A stretch of 18,419 bases of DNA from an uncultured Frankineae bacterium (GCA_902805805.1 CADCUE010000017.1:1-18419), one strand, 5' to 3'. Counted from the stretch's first letter, positions 1 to 8,273 are shown. Numbers and translations: made by a program. The notes: a model not told the origin generated them from the letters alone.

Positions 1-2
1 CG

Positions 3-389
3 CGCACGCAGGCGCGCAAGCGCACCGGCAGGGCCGCAGCGGCGGCGGCGCGCGCACAGGAGCAGCACGCAGCGCGGCTCGCCGAGGCACAGGTCGTGGC
101 GCACGAGGCCGCCGGCCGGCTCGACGACTCCGTGCGGGCCTGCGAGGCCGCGGAGCGGACCCGGGCTCGGGCGCAGGAGGAGGTCGAGACGCTCGCCGCC
201 GAGGTGGAGCGACGCGCTGCTGCGCTGACCGAGGCGCGACAGCGGCACGAGCAGGCCGCCCGCGAGGCGACCGTCGCCCAGCGCGCAGCAGACACGGCCC
301 GGGCGGAGGTCGAGCGGGCGCAGGCCCGCGCCGAGTCGGCACGCACCGAGCTGGACCATCTGCGCCGGGACGGCCCCGCCCGAGCCTGA
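3..389 (+). CDS. Coiled-coil protein, C-terminal part (5' end outside the window)
   Basis: An open frame runs from the left edge to TGA at 387-389, so at least 128 residues are visible and the true start lies outside. A GTG at 96 could be an internal start, but the frame is open upstream with the same composition (Ala, Arg, Glu and Gln rich), so I treat it as continuous. Almost the whole visible part has alternating acidic and basic helix-forming residues with no Pro or Gly breaks until the last ten residues, as in a long coiled coil. There is no catalytic motif, signal peptide or membrane segment, and I do not recognise a family. It converges on dop with only 19 bases between the stops, and occupies the place where pup often follows dop. 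Low-complexity composition makes product assignment impossible; coding itself is likely but not certain. Confidence 0.6.
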   Translation, partial: RTQARKRTGRAAAAAARAQEQHAARLAEAQVVAHEAAGRLDDSVRACEAAERTRARAQEEVETLAAEVERRAAALTEARQRHEQAAREATVAQRAADTARAEVERAQARAESARTELDHLRRDGPARA

Positions 390-408
390 CCCCTCGAGCC
401 GCGAGCGG

Positions 409-1944
409 TCAGCGCTTGCCGGTGAGCTTGTCGACGAGCTCGACCGCCGATGCCGACGCCTCCAGCAGGGCCCCGACGTGCGCCTGGGTCCCCCGCAGCG
501 GCTCCAGGGTCGGCACGCGCTGCAGCGTCTCCCGGCCGACGTCGAAGATCACCGAGTCCCAGGAGGCGGCGGCGACCTCTCCCGGGTAGCGCGCCATGCA
601 GGTCCCGCGGAAGTAGGCGCGGGTGTCGGTCGGCGGGTGCTCGACCGCGCGCGCGACCTCGGCCTCGGTCAGCAGCCGCTGCATCCGCCCGCGCGCCACG
701 AGGCGGTTGTAGAGGCCCTTGTCCTGGCGGACGTCGGCGTACTGGAGGTCCACCAGGTGCAGCTTGGCGGCGTTCCAGCCGAGTCCCTCCCGCTCGCGGT
801 AGCCCTCGAGGATCTCCAGCTTGGCGACCCAGTCGAGCTCGCCGGACAGCGACATCGGATCGGCGGCGAGGCGGTCGAGGGTGGACTCCCAGCGCGCCAG
901 CACGTCGACGGTCTGCGCGTCGGCGTCGCTGCCGAGGCGGTCCTCGACGTGCTTGCGCGCCTGCTCGAGGTACTCCATCTGCAGCTGCACGGCGGTCATC
1001 CGCCGGCCGTCCCGCAGCACGACCTGGTGGCGCAGCGTCGGGTCGTGCGAGACGGCCCGCAGCGCCGAGACCGGTCCGTCGATCGTCAGGTCGATCCCGT
1101 TGTCGCTGAGCCAGTGGTCCTCGACCATGGCGAGGACCAGGGCGGTGGTCCCGACCTTGAGGTAGGTCGACACCTCCGACAGGTTGGCGTCGCCGATGAT
1201 CACGTGCAGCCGGCGGTACTTGTCGGGATCGGCGTGCGGCTCGTCGCGCGTGTTGATGATGGGGCGCTTGAGCGTCGTCTCCAGGCCGACCTCGACCTCG
1301 AAGTAGTCGGCCCGCTGGCTGAGCTGGAAGCCCTCGCCGCGCCCGTCCTGGCCGATGCCGACCCGGCCGGCACCGGTCACCACCTGGCGGCTGACGAAGA
1401 ACGGCGTCAGGTGCCGGACGATCTCGGCGAACGGCGTCCGGCGCGCCATCAGGTAGTTCTCGTGCGTGCCGTAGGACGCGCCCTTGTTGTCGGTGTTGTT
1501 CTTGTAGAGCAGGATCCGCGGCGTCCCCGGCACGGTCGCCGCCCGGTCGGCGGCGCGGGCCATGACCCGCTCCCCCGCCTTGTCCCACAGCACCGCGTCA
1601 CGCGGCCCGGTCACCTCCGGCGCGGAGTACTCCGGGTGCGCGTGGTCGACGTACAGCCGGGCGCCGTTGGTGAGGATGACGTTGGCCAGCCCGAGCTCGT
1701 CCTCCGGCTCCCCGGCCAGGTGGTCGGAGGTCCCCGGGCCGACGTCGAACCCCCGCGCGTCGCGCAGCGGGTTCTCCTCCTCGAAGTCCCAGCGGGTGCG
1801 CCGGTTGCGGGACGGACCCTCTGCCATGCCGCTCGCCCAGCCGTTGACGACCTGCGACGAGGCGACCATGGCGCCGCTCGCGGGCTGTCCCGGCACCGAG
1901 ACGCCGTACTCCGTCTCGATCCCCATGACGCGCCGCGTGGTCAT
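409..1944 (-). CDS. dop: Dop, Pup deamidase/depupylase
   Basis: The 511-residue product belongs to the Dop/PafA carboxylate-amine ligase-like family. Dop converts the C-terminal Gln of Pup to Glu and also removes Pup from substrates, in the cytoplasm. Visible landmarks are the N-terminal metal/ATP-binding GIETEYG (8-14), the segment around residues 47-68 ([19 protein letters not shown]) that is typical of Dop rather than Paf[12 protein letters not shown] (100-110) with the likely nucleophile Asp100, [19 protein letters not shown] (147-165), and [10 protein letters not shown] (231-240). Length is usual for Dop (about 500). The ATG at 1944 is preferred over the ATG at 1926 because a TAnnnT box lies six bases upstream and no clear Shine-Dalgarno is present, suggesting leaderless translation. 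Its usual partner arc is upstream on the same strand but separated by the opposed DUF4331 gene, so dop probably has its own promoter. No defect is seen. Confidence 0.96.
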   Translation of the reverse strand: MTTRRVMGIETEYGVSVPGQPASGAMVASSQVVNGWASGMAEGPSRNRRTRWDFEEENPLRDARGFDVGPGTSDHLAGEPEDELGLANVILTNGARLYVDHAHPEYSAPEVTGPRDAVLWDKAGERVMARAADRAATVPGTPRILLYKNNTDNKGASYGTHENYLMARRTPFAEIVRHLTPFFVSRQVVTGAGRVGIGQDGRGEGFQLSQRADYFEVEVGLETTLKRPIINTRDEPHADPDKYRRLHVIIGDANLSEVSTYLKVGTTALVLAMVEDHWLSDNGIDLTIDGPVSALRAVSHDPTLRHQVVLRDGRRMTAVQLQMEYLEQARKHVEDRLGSDADAQTVDVLARWESTLDRLAADPMSLSGELDWVAKLEILEGYREREGLGWNAAKLHLVDLQYADVRQDKGLYNRLVARGRMQRLLTEAEVARAVEHPPTDTRAYFRGTCMARYPGEVAAASWDSVIFDVGRETLQRVPTLEPLRGTQAHVGALLEASASAVELVDKLTGKR

Positions 1945-1950
1945 GGGCCG

Positions 1951-1956
1951 AGCCTA
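1951..1956 (-). promoter_or_regulatory. Putative -10 box for leaderless dop
   Basis: On the minus strand TAGGCT matches the actinobacterial -10 pattern TAnnnT and is followed by exactly six bases and then the ATG of dop. Transcription would begin at or next to the A of the start codon. No TTGACA-like -35 is evident and no strong ribosome-binding site precedes the ATG, which is consistent with a leaderless mRNA. A six-base match can arise by chance. Confidence 0.45.
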
Positions 1957-2023
1957 GGTCGTCCGTCGCACCCGCGCCCCACCTCCGGCACGACCGCGCG
2001 TCGCGCCGGCCGCAGGACCGATC

Positions 2024-2046
2024 TGACGACGGTCCGTGACGACGGT
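2024..2046 (+). repeat. 10-bp direct repeat upstream of the DUF4331 gene
   Basis: Two perfect copies of TGACGACGGT lie at 2024-2033 and 2037-2046, separated by three bases (13-bp period). They sit in the 215-bp divergent spacer between dop and the DUF4331 gene. The second copy overlaps the best -35 candidate of the DUF4331 promoter (2036-2041). This is the layout of a regulator site made of direct repeats, but the regulator is unknown. Confidence 0.6.
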
Positions 2047-2063
2047 TCCCGCCTGAGTAGTAC
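2036..2063 (+). promoter_or_regulatory. Putative promoter of the DUF4331 gene
   Basis: GTGACG (2036-2041) resembles a -35 TTGACA and TAGTAC (2058-2063) resembles a -10, with a 16-bp spacer. The predicted start near 2070 would give an mRNA leader of about 90 bases ending in the AGGAG at 2151-2155. The -10 overlaps a near-palindrome, GAGTAGTACTC (2055-2065). The match is modest. Confidence 0.35.
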
Positions 2064-2159
2064 TCCCCCGAAAGGGTGAACCACGAGCCGTGGGACCGCG
2101 AAGAGCGTACGGGTGGGCGTCCGCTCGCTCCTGTCCTTGACCGCTCCTGTAGGAGACAC

Positions 2160-3719
2160 ATGGCCGTACCCCGGGCAACGACGCGACGACGCGTCCTCGC
2201 CATCCTCGCTGCCGGCGCCACGGCGGCGTCCAGCGCCGCTCTTCTCGCCCCCGGCACCTCCTCGGCATCCAGCCACCGCGAGGCGCCGTACACGCTGTCC
2301 GACCCCCTCGCGGACAACACCGACACGTACGCCTTCGTGTCGCCGGACAAGCCCGACACCGTCACGCTGATCGCGAACTGGATACCGTTCCAGGAGCCGG
2401 GCGGCGGGCCGAACTTCTACCCGTGGGACAGCAAGGCCCGCTACGAGATCCACGTCGACAACAACGGCGACGCCAAGCCCGACATCACCTACCGCTGGGT
2501 GTTCCAGGACGTCGACCGCCGCGGCACCGCGGAGCGGGGTGCGACGGACGGGACCTTCCTCTACAACGACGGGCCGGTCGGGTCCTTCGAGGACCCCGAC
2601 CTGAAGTTCAAGCAGACCTACACGCTGCAGGCCGTCACGTACGACGCGGCCGGCAGGGAGAAGGCGCCGGTCGTGCTGCGCAAGGACGCGCGGGTGGCGC
2701 CCAGCCACGTCGGCTCGGCCTCCATCGCGCAGTACCAGCCGCTGCGCAGCCAGGCGACCCTCGACACGACCAACGGCGGACGGACCTACGCCGGCCAGGC
2801 CAACGACCCGTTCTTCCTGGACCTGCGGATCTTCGACCTGCTGTACGGCGGCGACTTCTCCGAGGTCGGCGTCGACACGCTCGCCGGCTACAACGTCAAC
2901 ACCGTCTCGCTCCAGCTGCCCAAGTCGGCGCTGGTCGCCAACGGCGACGCGGCCAAGAACCCGGTGATCGGCGTCTGGTCGACCACGTCGCGGCCGCAGA
3001 TGCGCATGCTCAAGGACACCGACGCGGCCCCGACGACGAGCGTCTCCGAGGACAGCGACGAGGCCATGGACACCGGCAAGCACGTCCAGGTGTCGCGCCT
3101 GGGCAACCCGCTGGTCAACGAGGCGGTCGTCCCGGCCAACCTCAAGGACTTCTTCAACCGGTCGACCCCGAAGACCGACGCCAAGTTCCTGCCGAAGGTG
3201 CAGGACCCGGAGGTCCCGATCCTGGTCGAGTCGATCTACGGCATCCCCAACCCGAACAAGCTCGGCGGCGCCGCCGCGAAGCGCAACGACCTCGTCGCGG
3301 CCTTCCTGACCGGCTTCTCCCGGGACGTGTTCGCCGGCAGGACCTTCGGCGGGCTCGGCAAGGGTGTCCTGGACGCGGACCTCAACTCGCTGGACCTCAA
3401 CGCGGTGAGCCCCAACCCGGCTCCGGCCGAGTACCTGCGGCTCAACGTCAACATCCCGCCGAAGAAGCCGGGCGACGCCGGCTACAGCCGGCTGGGTGCC
3501 GTCGGTGGCGACCTGTCGGGCTTCCCGAACGGCCGCCGTCTGCAGGACGACGTCGTCGACATCGCCCTGCAGGTCCTCGAGGGCGTGCTCGTGCGTCCCG
3601 CCGGCGCCACCAAGACCGCTGTCGCCGGTCTCGGTGACGGCGTGACGGCCAACGACACGCCGGTGCTGCGGGTCTTCCCGTACGTCCCCGACGCCACGTC
3701 GGGCAGCGTCGCCAAGTAG
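2160..3719 (+). CDS. Secreted DUF4331 family protein
   Basis: The 519-residue product starts at the ATG at 2160, four bases after AGGAG (2151-2155); an upstream in-frame extension to 2076 lacks this support. Residues 1-37 form a signal peptide (TTRRRVLAILAAG, then an Ala/Ser-rich stretch), and the twin arginines make Tat export possible. The mature protein begins with SSHREAP followed by DP and an aromatic-rich segment (TDTYAFVSPD), the hallmark of DUF4331. D-N-N-G-D-A-K-P-D at 100-108 resembles an acidic calcium-binding loop. The rest is soluble, with no membrane anchor or LPxTG. The biochemical role of the family is not known to me, and I infer only an extracellular or envelope location. 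It is transcribed alone, opposite to both proteasome genes, and ends at a shared hairpin with arc. Its position between arc and dop is unusual and suggests a later insertion or rearrangement. Confidence 0.93.
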   Translation: MAVPRATTRRRVLAILAAGATAASSAALLAPGTSSASSHREAPYTLSDPLADNTDTYAFVSPDKPDTVTLIANWIPFQEPGGGPNFYPWDSKARYEIHVDNNGDAKPDITYRWVFQDVDRRGTAERGATDGTFLYNDGPVGSFEDPDLKFKQTYTLQAVTYDAAGREKAPVVLRKDARVAPSHVGSASIAQYQPLRSQATLDTTNGGRTYAGQANDPFFLDLRIFDLLYGGDFSEVGVDTLAGYNVNTVSLQLPKSALVANGDAAKNPVIGVWSTTSRPQMRMLKDTDAAPTTSVSEDSDEAMDTGKHVQVSRLGNPLVNEAVVPANLKDFFNRSTPKTDAKFLPKVQDPEVPILVESIYGIPNPNKLGGAAAKRNDLVAAFLTGFSRDVFAGRTFGGLGKGVLDADLNSLDLNAVSPNPAPAEYLRLNVNIPPKKPGDAGYSRLGAVGGDLSGFPNGRRLQDDVVDIALQVLEGVLVRPAGATKTAVAGLGDGVTANDTPVLRVFPYVPDATSGSVAK

Positions 3720-3732
3720 TCCGGCACGTGAT

Positions 3733-3770
3733 CGTCGCCGGGGTGGTCCTGTCGGACCACCCCGGCGACG
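3733..3770. terminator. Perfect 17-bp hairpin, bidirectional terminator between DUF4331 gene and arc
   Basis: Left arm 3733-3749 and right arm 3754-3770 pair perfectly over 17 bp (arm core GTCGCCGGGGTGGTCC) around the four-base loop TGTC. It lies 13 bases after the DUF4331 stop and 13 bases after the arc stop on the other strand, so it can end both convergent transcripts. There is no T-tract on either side, as is common for hairpin terminators in high-GC actinobacteria. Confidence 0.85.
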
Positions 3771-3783
3771 TCGTCCGCAGGAG

Positions 3784-5589
3784 CTAGAGGTACTGGCCGG
3801 TGTTGCTCACCGTGTCGATGGACTTGCCGCTCTCCTGGCCCTTGGCGCTGGTGACGAGCGTGCGGATGTAGACGATCCGCTCGCCCTTCTTGCCCGAGAT
3901 GCGGGCCCAGTCGTCGGGGTTGGTGGTGTTGGGCAGGTCCTCGTTCTCCTTGAACTCGTCGACGCAGGCCGTCATGAGGTGCTGCAGGCGCAGGCCCTTG
4001 CCGCCGGTCTCGAGGAAGTCCTTGATGGCCATCTTCTTGGCCCGGCCGACGATGTTCTCGATCATGGCGCCGGAGTTGAAGTCCTTGAAGTACAGGACCT
4101 CCTTGTCGCCGTTGGCGTAGGTCACCTCGAGGAAGCGGTTCTCCTCGGCCTCGGTGTAGATGCGCTCGACGACCCGCTGGATCATCTCCGCGACGGTGGC
4201 CTCGCGGTTGCCGCCGTGCTCGGCCAGGTCCTCGTCGAACAGCGGCAGGTCGGTGCGGATGTACTTGCCGAAGATGTCCTTGGCCGCCTCCGCGTCGGGC
4301 CGCTCGATCTTGATCTTCACGTCGAGGCGTCCCGGGCGCAGGATCGCCGGGTCGATCATGTCCTCGCGGTTGGAGGCGCCGATCACGACGACGTTCTCGA
4401 GCGTCTCCACGCCGTCGATCTCGCTCAGCAGCTGCGGCACGATGGTCGTCTCGACGTCGGAGCTCACGCCCGAGCCCCGCGTCCGGAAGATCGAGTCCAT
4501 CTCGTCGAAGAAGACGATGACGGGGGTGCCCTCGGAGGCCTTCTCCCGTGCCCGCTGGAAGATCAGGCGGATGTGCCGCTCGGTCTCGCCGACGTACTTG
4601 TTGAGCAGCTCCGGGCCCTTGATGTTGAGGAAGTAGGCGCGCCCGTCCGGCTTGCCGGTCACCGCCGCGACCTTCTTGGCCAGGCTGTTGGCCACCGCCT
4701 TGGCGATGAGCGTCTTGCCGCAGCCGGGCGGCCCGTAGAGCAGCACGCCCTTCGGCGGGCGCAGCTGGTGCTCCTTGAACAGGTCCTTGTGCAGGAACGG
4801 CAGCTCGACGGCGTCGCGGATCGCCTCGATCTGGGCGGACAGCCCGCCGATGTCGCCGTAGTCGATGTCGGGCACCTCCTCGAGGACGAGCTCCTCGACC
4901 TCCGACTTGGGGATGCGCTCGTAGGCGTAGCCGCTGCGGGTCTCGAGCAGCAGGGAGTCACCCGCCTTGAGCGGCTCGTCCTTCAGCGAGTCGGCCAGCA
5001 TGACGACGCGCTCGTCGTCGGTGTGCCCGATGACCAGTGCGCGGTCGCGCGTGCCGTCCTCGCTGTCGAGCAGCTCCTTGAGCATCACGACGTCGCCCTG
5101 GCGCTCGAAGGCGAGAGCCTGCACGACGTTCATCGCCTCGTTGAGCATGACCTCCTGGCCGCGCCGGAGCTGGTCGAGCTCGACGGCGGGGCTGACGGCG
5201 ACGCGCATCTTGCGGCCGCCGTGGAAGACGTCGATCGTGTCGTCCTCGTGCCGGGCGAGGAAGACGCCGTAGCCGCTGGGCGGCTGCGCCAGGCGCTCGA
5301 CCTCCTCCTTGAGGGCGATGATCTGGTCGCGGGCCTCGCGCAGCGTGCCGACCAGCCGGTCGTTCTGGCCCGTGACTCCGGCGAGGCTGGCCTGCGCCTG
5401 CGCGAGCCCCTCCTCGAGCGCCCGCACCTGCCGCGGCGCGTCGGCGAGCTTGCGACGCAGGACCGACACCTCCTGCTCGAGGTAGCCGACCTGCGCCAGG
5501 AGCTCGGACAGCTCCCGGTCCTTGCCGCCGCCGCCGCCTCGGGCGTCGTCGCCCGAGGCGCTTCCGCGCACTCCTGCCACGTCGCTCAC
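3784..5589 (-). CDS. arc: ARC/Mpa, proteasome-associated AAA ATPase
   Basis: The 601-residue product is the hexameric ATPase that recognises Pup, unfolds pupylated proteins and threads them into the 20S proteasome. Order of parts: Gly-rich N-terminus (1-22), coiled coil (about 24-102) that binds Pup, tandem OB folds (about 104-235), and the AAA module with Walker A GPPGCGKT (286-293), Walker [10 protein letters not shown] (357-365) and the arginine-finger region ILRPGRLD (416-423). It ends in GQYL, the C-terminal motif that docks on and opens the proteasome gate. Length agrees with mycobacterial Mpa (about 609). The start is one of two adjacent GTG codons (5589 or 5592), with GGTGGG just upstream; the frame stays open further upstream, but that part is Arg/Pro-rich shadow of the next gene. 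It follows trmI and a small membrane-protein gene on the same strand, with a possible promoter at 5616-5621. Confidence 0.96.
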   Translation of the reverse strand: MSDVAGVRGSASGDDARGGGGGKDRELSELLAQVGYLEQEVSVLRRKLADAPRQVRALEEGLAQAQASLAGVTGQNDRLVGTLREARDQIIALKEEVERLAQPPSGYGVFLARHEDDTIDVFHGGRKMRVAVSPAVELDQLRRGQEVMLNEAMNVVQALAFERQGDVVMLKELLDSEDGTRDRALVIGHTDDERVVMLADSLKDEPLKAGDSLLLETRSGYAYERIPKSEVEELVLEEVPDIDYGDIGGLSAQIEAIRDAVELPFLHKDLFKEHQLRPPKGVLLYGPPGCGKTLIAKAVANSLAKKVAAVTGKPDGRAYFLNIKGPELLNKYVGETERHIRLIFQRAREKASEGTPVIVFFDEMDSIFRTRGSGVSSDVETTIVPQLLSEIDGVETLENVVVIGASNREDMIDPAILRPGRLDVKIKIERPDAEAAKDIFGKYIRTDLPLFDEDLAEHGGNREATVAEMIQRVVERIYTEAEENRFLEVTYANGDKEVLYFKDFNSGAMIENIVGRAKKMAIKDFLETGGKGLRLQHLMTACVDEFKENEDLPNTTNPDDWARISGKKGERIVYIRTLVTSAKGQESGKSIDTVSNTGQYL

Positions 5590-5615
5590 CACCCACCGTG
5601 TCGTTGCGTGGTCGC

Positions 5616-5621
5616 ATCCTA
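5616..5621 (-). promoter_or_regulatory. Putative -10 box upstream of arc
   Basis: TAGGAT on the minus strand fits TAnnnT and would start an mRNA about 20 bases before the arc GTG. It contains the TAG stop of the upstream small gene, so the match may be coincidental. No convincing -35 is seen. Confidence 0.3.
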
Positions 5622-5867
5622 TGTACGCACGGCGTCCTCGCGCTGCCCGACACCACGCAGGTCGACCGTCCACTCCAGGACCGAGGCGCCGGTCTCCGGC
5701 GCCTCGCGGGGCGCCGGCACGTGCGCGCTGCCCACCGCAGCGTGCCGGCGGGCGCGGGTGCGCACGACCGCGGACACGTGCTGCCCCAGCACGATCGCGC
5801 CGAGCACCAGCAGGAGCAGCGAGGTCAGGCCGGCGTGGGCCAGCAGCAGGAGGGGGGTGAGCTCCAT
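5619..5867 (-). CDS. Small single-pass membrane protein between trmI and arc
   Basis: An 82-residue gene starts at ATG 5867. It is supported by a perfect GGAGG on the minus strand (plus-strand 5874-5878) six bases before the ATG, the strongest ribosome site in this region. The N-terminal third is a Leu-rich transmembrane segment (about residues 4-30, [20 protein letters not shown]), followed by a basic patch (RTRARRH, 36-42), which predicts an N-out, C-in topology with a roughly 45-residue cytoplasmic tail ending near [10 protein letters not shown]. The frame runs on upstream into trmI, but that part is an antisense or shadow reading with no start signal. I do not recognise the family. It lies 29 bases upstream of arc on the same strand, so cotranscription is likely. 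A link to proteasome membrane targeting would be speculation. Confidence 0.75.
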   Translation of the reverse strand: MELTPLLLLAHAGLTSLLLLVLGAIVLGQHVSAVVRTRARRHAAVGSAHVPAPREAPETGASVLEWTVDLRGVGQREDAVRT

Positions 5868-6058
5868 CGGGGTCCTCCGAGGTCGAGCGCCTGCGCCGGG
5901 TGGTCGGCCGCCAGCGGCGCGGCGGCGCACGCGGGTGCCGCCGTTCGGGCTCCTTGCCTGCACCCGCACGCGCCACGCCACCCGTTCGGGGGACGACCGC
6001 AGGGCCGTCGGGACGTGGGGCAGTCGGCGGGCCGGACGACCGGCCGCTGCGCCGCGGC
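5868..6058 (-). other. Spacer downstream of trmI with two GC hairpins
   Basis: This 191-bp spacer holds no convincing gene. Two inverted repeats are visible: 5920-5943 (about 9 bp including one G-T pair, six-base loop) and 6030-6045 (perfect GGCCGG/CCGGCC around ACGA). The second lies 13 bases after the trmI stop and could act as a weak terminator or attenuator between trmI and the small membrane-protein gene. Neither has a T-tract. The spacer ends with the GGAGG ribosome site of the small gene. Confidence 0.35.
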
Positions 6059-7003
6059 TCAGGGCAGCGAGGGGCGGAACGGCTCGGTCCGCTCGACCGG
6101 CGTCTCGACGGCGGCCTCGCCGTACGCCCCCTTGCTGGGACGACGTCGGCGCACCGGCGGCGCCACCCCCTCGGCGAGGCGGCGCGCGGTGCACAGGAAG
6201 CCGGTGTGCCCGATCATCCGGTGCTCGGGACGCACGGCGAGCCCGTCCACGTGCCAGCCCCGCACCAGCGACTCCCACGCCTGGGGCTCGGTGAACGTCC
6301 CCGCGGTGCGCAGCGCCTCGACGGTCGTCGACAGCTGGGTCGTGGTGGCGACGTAGCAGCACACCAGTCCGCCCGGGCGCAGCGCCCGAGCCACCGCGGG
6401 CAGCACCTCCCAGGGCGCCAGCATGTCCAGCACCACCCGGTCGACGTCGCGGTCGTCCGACTCGTCGAGCACGAGGGCGAGGTCGCCGAGGGTGATGCTC
6501 CACGCCGGGTGGGGCGCGCCGAAGAAGCGCTCGACGTTGGCGCGCGCGATCTCGGCGAACTCCGGGCGCCGCTCGTAGGAGGACAGCCGGCCGTGCTCCC
6601 CGACCGCTCGCAGCAGGCTCATCGACAGCGCGCCCGACCCCACGCCGGCCTCGACGACGTGCGCGCCCGGGAAGACGTCGGCCAGCTGCACGATCTGCCC
6701 GGCGTCCTTGGGGTAGACGACCTGCGCGCCCCGGGGCATCGACAGCACGTAGTCCGACAGCAGCGGGCGCAGGGCGAGGTAGCTGGTGACGCCGATCGTC
6801 ACGACGACGCCCTCCGGACCGCCCAGCAGCGTGTCGTGCTCGAGGACGCCCTTGTGGGTGTGGAACTGCCGTCCCGGCTCGAGCGTGATGGTGTGCATCC
6901 GGCCCTTGGGGTCGGTCAGCTGCACCTGGTCGCCCGGGCGCAGGGGGCCACGCCGGCGCTCAGCGCCGAGCGGCGGGACGACGGCGTCTGCTCCTGGAGT
7001 CAC
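6059..7003 (-). CDS. trmI: tRNA (adenine-58-N1)-methyltransferase TrmI
   Basis: The 314-residue product uses S-adenosylmethionine to make m1A58 in the T-loop of tRNAs and is expected to be a cytoplasmic tetramer, as its mycobacterial relative is. The N-terminal beta domain (about 20-85) contains the family motifs VQLTDPKGR and FHTHKG. The Rossmann methyltransferase follows, with SAM motif [10 protein letters not shown] (118-126), [15 protein letters not shown] (143-157) and the catalytic [10 protein letters not shown] (190-199, Asp193). YPKDAGQIV (97-105) and [15 protein letters not shown] (256-270) are typical of actinobacterial TrmI. The basic 35-residue tail after 280 is variable in the family. 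The GTG at 7003 lies 12 bases after the stop of the membrane-protease gene and has no clear Shine-Dalgarno. A TAnnnT match (7013-7018) nearby coincides with that stop, so I would not call it a promoter. Confidence 0.95.
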   Translation of the reverse strand: MTPGADAVVPPLGAERRRGPLRPGDQVQLTDPKGRMHTITLEPGRQFHTHKGVLEHDTLLGGPEGVVVTIGVTSYLALRPLLSDYVLSMPRGAQVVYPKDAGQIVQLADVFPGAHVVEAGVGSGALSMSLLRAVGEHGRLSSYERRPEFAEIARANVERFFGAPHPAWSITLGDLALVLDESDDRDVDRVVLDMLAPWEVLPAVARALRPGGLVCCYVATTTQLSTTVEALRTAGTFTEPQAWESLVRGWHVDGLAVRPEHRMIGHTGFLCTARRLAEGVAPPVRRRRPSKGAYGEAAVETPVERTEPFRPSLP

Positions 7004-7015
7004 GAGCAGACGAGG

Positions 7016-8161
7016 CTACGGCGCGACGGCGGCAGCCACGTCCGCGGCGACCAGCACCCGCAGCCCGGCCGCCGGGTCGTCGGAGTCCGCCGCGGGGTCC
7101 ACGACGACGTACTCGGAGGCCGGCGTGCGGCGCATGGCGTCCAGCAGGCGCTCACCGGCGAGCGACGGGTCGAGCAGCAGCCCGTCCTGCAGGCTGCGCG
7201 CCACGCTCGACACCGGCACCCAGGGGCGGCGGTCCTCGGGGGTGGCCTTGACCGCCGCCTCGCTGACGACAGCGCTCGGGCGGCCGGTGCCGTCGACGAC
7301 GACGACGGCACGCACGTCCGCCGACTGCGCGCGCCGGACGGCCTCGGCGAGCGGGAGGTCGGCGCTCACGGCGATGGCCGGGCGGGCCAGGCCGGCGACC
7401 GATGCGCGGGGCAGTCGGGAGACCAGGCGCGCCTGCTGCAGCGTCGCGGTCGCGCCGGCGTAGACGAAGGCCGACACCAGTCCGGCGAACAGCACCGTCC
7501 CGACGGACAGCTCGCTCAGGCCCACGGCGGGCAGCACGGCCAGCAGCACGACGGGCACGACGACCACGCCGACGACCCGACCGGCCCACGCCGCGGCGCG
7601 GGTCGAGCGGTCGGGGTCCCCGGTGATCCGCCACAGCGCTGCGCGCAGGACGCGGCCGCCGTCCAGCGGCAGGCCGGGGAGCAGGTTGAACGCCGCCACC
7701 AGGCCGTTGGACGCCGCGACGATGGTCATGAGCAGGAAGGGCAGGCTGCCGGGGGCGAACAGGTCCCGGCCCGCCCAGCCCACCCCGGCCAGCAGCAGCG
7801 AGACCATCGGCCCGACCACGGCCACGGCGTACTCCCGCGCGGGGGTCTGCGGCGGCTCGGTGATCTCCGTCAGGCCGGCGAGGAACGTCACGGTGATGCT
7901 GCGGACGGGGAGGTCGAACGCGCGGGCGACGACGCAGTGCCCGATCTCGTGCAGCAGGACGCTCAGCAGCAGCAGGACCGCGAACGCCCCGGCGCCGATG
8001 TAGCCGCGCTCCGTGCCGTACTGCCCGGCGAGCACCGGACCGAAGCTGAAGACGACGAAGGCGGCGAACAGCAGCCAGGACGGCGAGACGAGCACCGGGA
8101 CGCCGAGGACCCGGCCGACGCGCAGCCCGCGCAGGGCAGGCGGCGGAGGCGCCGTGCTCAT
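7016..8161 (-). CDS. Site-2-type membrane metalloprotease (M50) with C-terminal CBS-like region
   Basis: The 381-residue protein starts at ATG 8161 behind GGGAGGGG, four bases upstream; the longer open frame further upstream lacks support and crosses the divergent gene. It is an intramembrane zinc protease of the S2P/SpoIVFB class, which cuts transmembrane segments of substrate proteins. Membrane segments occur around 22-45, 57-80, 112-130, 139-160, 193-213 and 218-236. The zinc site HEIGH (71-75) sits in the second, and the third ligand is in NLLPGLPLDGG (159-169, Asp167). Residues about 258-375 form a degenerate CBS pair, which could bind an adenosine ligand and tune activity. No PDZ domain is present. 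It is the first gene of a minus-strand run into trmI and diverges from the RecB-like gene by 112 bp. Its substrate is unknown; no anti-sigma gene is in view. Confidence 0.92.
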   Translation of the reverse strand: MSTAPPPPALRGLRVGRVLGVPVLVSPSWLLFAAFVVFSFGPVLAGQYGTERGYIGAGAFAVLLLLSVLLHEIGHCVVARAFDLPVRSITVTFLAGLTEITEPPQTPAREYAVAVVGPMVSLLLAGVGWAGRDLFAPGSLPFLLMTIVAASNGLVAAFNLLPGLPLDGGRVLRAALWRITGDPDRSTRAAAWAGRVVGVVVVPVVLLAVLPAVGLSELSVGTVLFAGLVSAFVYAGATATLQQARLVSRLPRASVAGLARPAIAVSADLPLAEAVRRAQSADVRAVVVVDGTGRPSAVVSEAAVKATPEDRRPWVPVSSVARSLQDGLLLDPSLAGERLLDAMRRTPASEYVVVDPAADSDDPAAGLRVLVAADVAAAVAP

Positions 8162-8260
8162 GGCCCCTCCCGGCCGGCGCCGGTCAGGGAGCGGCCCGTC
8201 ACCCGGAGTGGACCTGTCGATCGGACCGCGTCGTGCACCGGATCTGTCCGACCTCCCCCG

Positions 8261-8266
8261 TAGCGT
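8261..8266 (+). promoter_or_regulatory. Putative -10 box for leaderless RecB-like gene
   Basis: TAGCGT fits TAnnnT and is followed by seven bases and then the GTG at 8274, the spacing expected when transcription begins at the start codon. No Shine-Dalgarno precedes this GTG. No clear -35 is seen. The same layout occurs at dop. Confidence 0.45.
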
Positions 8267-8273
8267 TCGTGCT

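Noticed and set aside
478..2079. Long plus-strand open frame antisense to dop
   Set aside because: It mirrors the real Dop gene; composition is His/Arg/Val-rich with no domain, and Dop motifs on the other strand are complete.
2076..2159. Longer start for the DUF4331 protein
   Set aside because: The extension would bury the signal peptide behind 28 charged residues; AGGAG fits the ATG at 2160.
5590..5976. N-terminal extension of arc
   Set aside because: The added residues are Arg/Pro-rich, overlap the small membrane-protein gene in another frame, and would exceed the family length by about 130 residues.
3979..6294. 771-codon plus-strand open frame across arc and trmI
   Set aside because: It is antisense to arc with its ATPase motifs and then crosses a spacer into trmI; long shadow frames are expected at this GC content.
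5868..6503. Upstream extension of the small membrane-protein frame into trmI
   Set aside because: The GGAGG and ATG at 5867 define a clear start; upstream residues are low-complexity Arg/Ala/Gly reading out of frame through trmI.
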